Program-made: the position numbers and the translations under genes
In this document: positions 13,680 to 15,410 of the stretch, piece after piece
Layout: each line of letters opens with the position of its first letter
Position numbering within the stretch: position 1 is the stretch's first letter
Origin: CAZCCC01 sp964535715
GTDB lineage: Bacteria; Patescibacteriota; Patescibacteriia; Buchananbacterales; UBA6539
Length of the DNA stretch: 15,410 nt
Assembly: GCA_964535715.1 (NCBI GenBank)
Contig: CAZHUO010000026.1
Span: 1 to 15,410, forward strand
Direction: 5' to 3'
Notes under the pieces: model-generated
The model's input: the letters and a program-made list of their open reading frames with translations, nothing else
Told to the model about the DNA's origin: nothing
The model's database searches: none

Positions 13680-13811
13680 GGGTGGATACTCAAGTGGTCA
13701 ACGAGGGCTGACTGTCCGCCGGAGGCGGATGTGCCTTCGGCATCATAAATCAGCTGGCTATGCCTACGTAGGTTCTGCGCCATAGGCGCACTCGCCTACG
13801 GCGAGGAATCC
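13680..13811 (+). pseudogene. tRNA-Tyr partial copy A, inserts in anticodon loop and T loop
   Basis: Matches the intact tRNA-Tyr at 14474 from the 5' end through GAATCC of the T arm, then diverges (GTCCTAAG) and lacks the 3' acceptor strand. A 31-base insert (13716-13746) splits the anticodon loop between CTGT and AAA; it holds CCGCC-GGA-GGCGG and TGCC-TTC-GGCA mini-palindromes. A 30-base insert (13776-13805) splits the T loop after GGTTC; it holds TGCGCC-ATA-GGCGCA and CTCGCC-TAC-GGCGAG. The GIY-YIG gene follows directly. Confidence 0.9.
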
Positions 13812-13842
13812 GTCCTAAGAAATGATTTTTTCAGATTATGCT

Positions 13843-14082
13843 ATGTATTATGTCTACGTTATAAAAAGTGTAAAATATTTAAATAGATATATAGGTAGTA
13901 CCGATAATGTTATTAAGAGACTAGATGAGCATAATAAAGGAAAATGCAGATACACAAAAGGAAGAAGGCCATGGATATTGATTCATCAAGAAGAATTTTT
14001 ATCTAGAGCTCAAGCTATGAAGAGAGAGAAATTTTTAAAATCAGGCCAAGGCAGAATGTGTTTAGATGATATTTTAAAATAG
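13843..14082 (+). CDS. GIY-YIG endonuclease-fold protein, copy 1
   Basis: 79 residues from ATG 13843, chosen because MYYVYVIKS is the usual beginning of this small single-domain family; an in-frame ATG at 13822 would add MIFSDYA. Signatures: YYVYVIKS (2-9, the GIY strand), RYIGSTDN (15-22, the YIG strand), KRLDEHNKGKCRYTKGRRPW (25-44) with candidate catalytic Arg26, and REKFLKSGQGR (61-71) with Glu62 as candidate metal ligand. This resembles the UPF0213-type stand-alone nucleases; most have no assigned function. It begins ~30 bases after a truncated tRNA-Tyr whose loops carry hairpins, and copy 2 lies one repeat unit downstream, linking it to the tRNA rearrangement. Confidence 0.88.
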   Translation: MYYVYVIKSVKYLNRYIGSTDNVIKRLDEHNKGKCRYTKGRRPWILIHQEEFLSRAQAMKREKFLKSGQGRMCLDDILK

Positions 14083-14092
14083 ATAGAATTAC

Positions 14093-14193
14093 GGGTGGAT
14101 ACTCAAGCGGTCAACGAGGGCTGACTGTAAATCAGCTGGCTATGCCTACGTAGGTTCTGCGCCATAGGCGCACTCGCCTACGGCGAGGAATCC
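14093..14193 (+). pseudogene. tRNA-Tyr partial copy B, insert in T loop
   Basis: Same truncation as copy A. The anticodon loop CTGTAAA is uninterrupted here. The same 30-base twin-palindrome insert (14158-14187) sits after GGTTC of the T loop. After GAATCC it diverges into GTCCTAAA and the second GIY-YIG gene; the 3' acceptor strand is absent. Confidence 0.9.
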
Positions 14194-14223
14194 GTCCTAA
14201 AAATGATTTTTTCAGATGGTGTT

Positions 14224-14463
14224 ATGTATTATGTCTACGTTATAAAGAGTATAAAATATTTGACTAGATATATGGGTAGTACCGATAATGTTATTAAGAG
14301 ACTAGATGAACACAATAAAGGAAAATGCAGATACACAAAAGGAAGAAGGCCATGGATATTAATTTATCAAGAAGAATTTTTATCTAGAGCGGAAGCAATG
14401 AGGAGAGAGAAATTTTTAAAATCAGGTCAAGGCAGAATGTATTTAGATGATATTTTAAAATAA
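14224..14463 (+). CDS. GIY-YIG endonuclease-fold protein, copy 2
   Basis: 79 residues, paralogue of the gene at 13843. Over the longer 86-residue frames the two differ at nine positions. The YIG strand reads RYMGSTDN here, a conservative change at the middle position; Arg26 and Glu62 are kept. Differences are spread along the gene and the frame is intact in both, so selection for the protein is likely rather than decay. It lies between a T-loop-interrupted tRNA-Tyr copy and the intact tRNA-Tyr, with 10 bases between its stop and the tRNA. Start chosen by the same MYYVYV argument (alternative ATG 14203). Confidence 0.88.
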   Translation: MYYVYVIKSIKYLTRYMGSTDNVIKRLDEHNKGKCRYTKGRRPWILIYQEEFLSRAEAMRREKFLKSGQGRMYLDDILK

Positions 14464-14473
14464 GTAAAACCAT

Positions 14474-14558
14474 GGGTGGATACTCAAGCGGTCAACGAGG
14501 GCTGACTGTAAATCAGCTGGCTTAGCCTACGTAGGTTCGAATCCTACTCCACCCACCA
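14474..14558 (+). tRNA. tRNA-Tyr (anticodon GTA)
   Basis: Class II tRNA: acceptor GGGTGGA/TCCACCC, anticodon stem GCTGA/TCAGC around CTGTAAA (anticodon GTA), long variable arm, T arm GTAGG-TTCGAAT-CCTAC, discriminator A and encoded CCA (14556-14558). This is the only complete copy of three in the block. Confidence 0.95.
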
Positions 14559-14577
14559 TAAAAATTGATCAATTGTA

Positions 14578-14609
14578 GTTAACTGTTAACTGTTAAATGT
14601 TAACTGTTA
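14578..14609 (+). repeat. TTAACTGTTAA-type repeat upstream of tRNA-Thr(TGT)
   Basis: GTTAACTGTTAACTGTTAAA continued by TGTTAACTGTTA, same orientation as 13642-13673. It ends six bases before the tRNA. Confidence 0.75.
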
Positions 14610-14615
14610 TAATGT

Positions 14616-14687
14616 GCCGGGGTAGCTCAATGGTAGAGCAGCAGTTTTGTAAACTGTTGGTTGGGGGTTCGATTCCTCTCCCCGGCT
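14616..14687 (+). tRNA. tRNA-Thr (anticodon TGT)
   Basis: Acceptor GCCGGGG/CCCCGGC, D-stem GCTC/GAGC, anticodon stem GCAGT/ACTGT around TTTGTAA (anticodon TGT), T stem GGGGG/CCTCT with two G-U pairs around TTCGATT, discriminator T. CCA is not encoded, as for the other tRNA-Thr. Confidence 0.94.
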
Positions 14688-14713
14688 TAGAAAAATTTGT
14701 CTAAAAATCGGGA

Positions 14714-14800
14714 TAAACTGTTAGTTGGGGGTTCTACGCCAGAGGCGTATCCCCGCCATAGGCGGACAAGCGCCTTCGGCGGAGATTCCTCTCCCCGGCT
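14714..14800 (+). pseudogene. tRNA-Thr(TGT) 3' fragment with hairpins in the T loop
   Basis: Starts within the anticodon loop (TAAACTGTTAGTTGGGGG), and after GGTTC a 49-base insert (14735-14783) interrupts the T loop before GATTCCTCTCCCCGGCT. The insert has three mini-palindromes: TACGCC-AGA-GGCGTA, a CCGCC-ATA-GGCGG unit and GCGCC-TTC-GGCG. The copy extends 10-11 bases into the tRNA's 3' flank (AGAAAAATTTG). Its left edge follows CTAAAAATCGGGA, a piece also found in the 13121-13199 insert. Confidence 0.87.
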
Positions 14801-14824
14801 CAGAAAAATTTGAGAATAAATAGT

Positions 14825-15049
14825 ATGGAAAAGCTAAAACAATACTGGTTAATCATTTTGCTAATTCTGGTTATAAGTGTCTCGCTATTCAGTTTTTTGT
14901 TTTATTGGTATGAATTGAGGCCGGATCAAATCAGAAGACATTGTTATGATTCTACTCTAAAAAAAATTAGCAATAATAATGATTTTTATTTGTACTATAA
15001 TGATTGCTTACTAAGCAATGGATATGAAAAAATAATTATTAAAAGATAA
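14825..15049 (+). CDS. Small single-pass membrane protein, unknown function
   Basis: 74 residues from ATG 14825; a TTG at 14810 would fuse it to tRNA-fragment sequence and is unlikely. One hydrophobic helix (about 8-28) is followed by YELRPDQIRRHCYDSTLKKI and a polar tail with NDCLLSNGYE. The two cysteines of the tail could pair if it lies outside the cell. The layout (one helix, then a short R-x-x-Q-I-R-K-x-C tail) is familiar from small Patescibacteria proteins but has no assigned role. It ends four bases before rpmG, so the two are probably co-transcribed. Confidence 0.7.
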   Translation: MEKLKQYWLIILLILVISVSLFSFLFYWYELRPDQIRRHCYDSTLKKISNNNDFYLYYNDCLLSNGYEKIIIKR

Positions 15050-15053
15050 ATTT

Positions 15054-15209
15054 ATGTCACAGGACAACATGATAAAAATGGAGTGTAAAGAATGCAGAAG
15101 AGTAAATTATTTTTCCAAAAAGAATAAAAAGACTCTTAAAGACAGGCTGGAATTAAAAAAATTCTGCCGTCATTGTAGAAAACACACTCTTCATAAGGAA
15201 ACGAAATAG
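15054..15209 (+). CDS. rpmG: 50S ribosomal protein L33
   Basis: 51 residues, small basic ribosomal protein of the large subunit. Zinc-ribbon cysteines are intact: Cys11-x-x-Cys14 in MECKEC and Cys38-x-x-Cys41 in KFCRHC, the C+ form. Internal blocks NYFSKKNKKT (18-27), RLELKKFC (31-38) and HTLHKETK (44-51) match L33. Methionines at 1, 6 and 9 are possible starts; Met1 is preferred for spacing to the upstream gene. rpmG next to tRNA-Trp is the usual arrangement just before secE-nusG in many bacteria, so secE is expected beyond the right edge. Confidence 0.93.
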   Translation: MSQDNMIKMECKECRRVNYFSKKNKKTLKDRLELKKFCRHCRKHTLHKETK

Positions 15210-15218
15210 TTTTTTTGT

Positions 15219-15302
15219 CATTCTGAACCTGCCTGCCGGCAGGCAGGCTTGTTTCAGAATCTCTAACGTTAATTTGAGATCCCGAACCGAGTTCGGGATG
15301 AC
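15219..15302. repeat. Nested palindromes between rpmG and tRNA-Trp
   Basis: ATTCTGAA and TTCAGAAT enclose the perfect palindrome CCTGCCTGCCGGCAGGCAGG; then GATCCCGAAC-CGA-GTTCGGGAT forms a second strong stem. Together they resemble tandem hairpin intergenic elements. A transcript leaving rpmG must pass them; the second lacks a T-run, so a terminator role is doubtful. Confidence 0.75.
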
Positions 15303-15307
15303 ATTAT

Positions 15308-15381
15308 GGGGGGTTCGTATAGTGGTAGTACGGCGCTCTCCAAAAGCGCACGCGTGGGTTCGATTCCTACACCCCCTGCCA
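15308..15381 (+). tRNA. tRNA-Trp (anticodon CCA)
   Basis: Acceptor GGGGGGT/ACCCCCT with a terminal G-U, D arm GTAT/GTAC, anticodon stem GCGCT/AGCGC around CTCCAAA (anticodon CCA), T arm GTGGG-TTCGATT-CCTAC, discriminator G as expected for bacterial tRNA-Trp, encoded CCA (15379-15381). There is no insert in any loop. Confidence 0.93.
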
Positions 15382-15410
15382 GAACACAATAGTATCGAAG
15401 GCTGACCTAA

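Larger units (their letters stand above)
13680..14473. repeat. Tandem tRNA-Tyr/GIY-YIG units
   Basis: Two units, 13680-14092 (413 bp) and 14093-14473 (381 bp), each consisting of a truncated tRNA-Tyr, a GIY-YIG gene and a 10-base spacer; then the intact tRNA-Tyr at 14474. The 32-base length difference is fully explained by the 31-base anticodon-loop insert in unit 1 plus one base before the gene. Confidence 0.9.

Noticed and set aside
13680..14193. Interrupted tRNA-Tyr copies as intron-containing or split tRNA genes
   Set aside because: Copies A and B lack the 3' acceptor strand and an intact tRNA-Tyr exists next to them; the inserts show no bulge-helix-bulge or group I features.
14608..14613. 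TATAAT as promoter of tRNA-Thr(TGT)
   Set aside because: It ends three bases before the tRNA, so the start would fall inside it; the hexamer is created by the TTAACTGTTA repeat joined to TAATG.
14810..14824. TTG 14810 as start of the small membrane protein
   Set aside because: It begins in duplicated tRNA flank; ATG 14825 gives a normal short N-terminus.
15153..15389. 78-residue minus-strand frame
   Set aside because: It reads through tRNA-Trp, the CCTGCC palindrome and rpmG; the protein is a translation of RNA and repeat sequence.

Overview
The window looks like a chromosome segment from a Candidate Phyla Radiation (Patescibacteria) bacterium. The case rests on several things together: AT-rich sequence with short genes; nearly all starts lacking a Shine-Dalgarno motif; a bacterial-type AspRS missing its usual insertion domain; and family types common in that group (GxxExxY, DUF5671, DUF2330, four-helix-bundle/IVS, small GIY-YIG proteins, YbaK-like). 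Phylum or class cannot be fixed from the sequence alone.

Layout. 1-3006: end of an unidentified gene, aspS, a DUF333 lipoprotein and an HD-domain phosphohydrolase. 3007-3509: a GxxExxY gene flanked by inverted TTCGTAT-rich repeats. 3512-7575: a small winged-helix-like protein, then a tight run of a DUF5671 membrane protein, a YbaK-like aminoacyl-tRNA deacylase, a secreted DUF2330 protein and two small membrane proteins. 7650-9927: scpA and scpB of the SMC-ScpAB chromosome-segregation complex, split by a minus-strand gene for a degenerate histidine-phosphatase-like protein. That gene has its own promoter, terminator and strong SD. 9955-12733: a D,D-carboxypeptidase, triosephosphate isomerase and a membrane-anchored TPR protein.

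12734-15410 is the remarkable part. It holds tRNA-Thr(GGU), tRNA-Tyr(GUA), tRNA-Thr(UGU), rpmG (L33) and tRNA-Trp(CCA). This resembles the conserved bacterial tRNA block that normally leads into secE-nusG-rplKAJL, so secE is predicted just beyond the right edge. The block has been heavily invaded. Each of the first three tRNAs is intact once and also present as partial copies. The partial copies carry short GC-rich palindromes inserted in the anticodon loop and/or the T loop, so hairpins sit on hairpin loops. The tRNA-Tyr partial copies alternate with two near-identical GIY-YIG nuclease genes in a ~381-bp tandem unit. A four-helix-bundle/IVS gene sits in the same block between inverted copies of a TTAACTGTTAA-type repeat.

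The most novel signals are two. First, tRNA loops appear to be targets for palindromic insertions linked to a GIY-YIG unit. Second, two unrelated accessory genes (GxxExxY and IVS/four-helix) share a start-codon hairpin leader of the form CAACAT(A/G)GCG...GCTATG and each lies between inverted repeats, suggesting one kind of non-autonomous cassette carrying different cargo. Everything here comes from reading the sequence; no database search was run.
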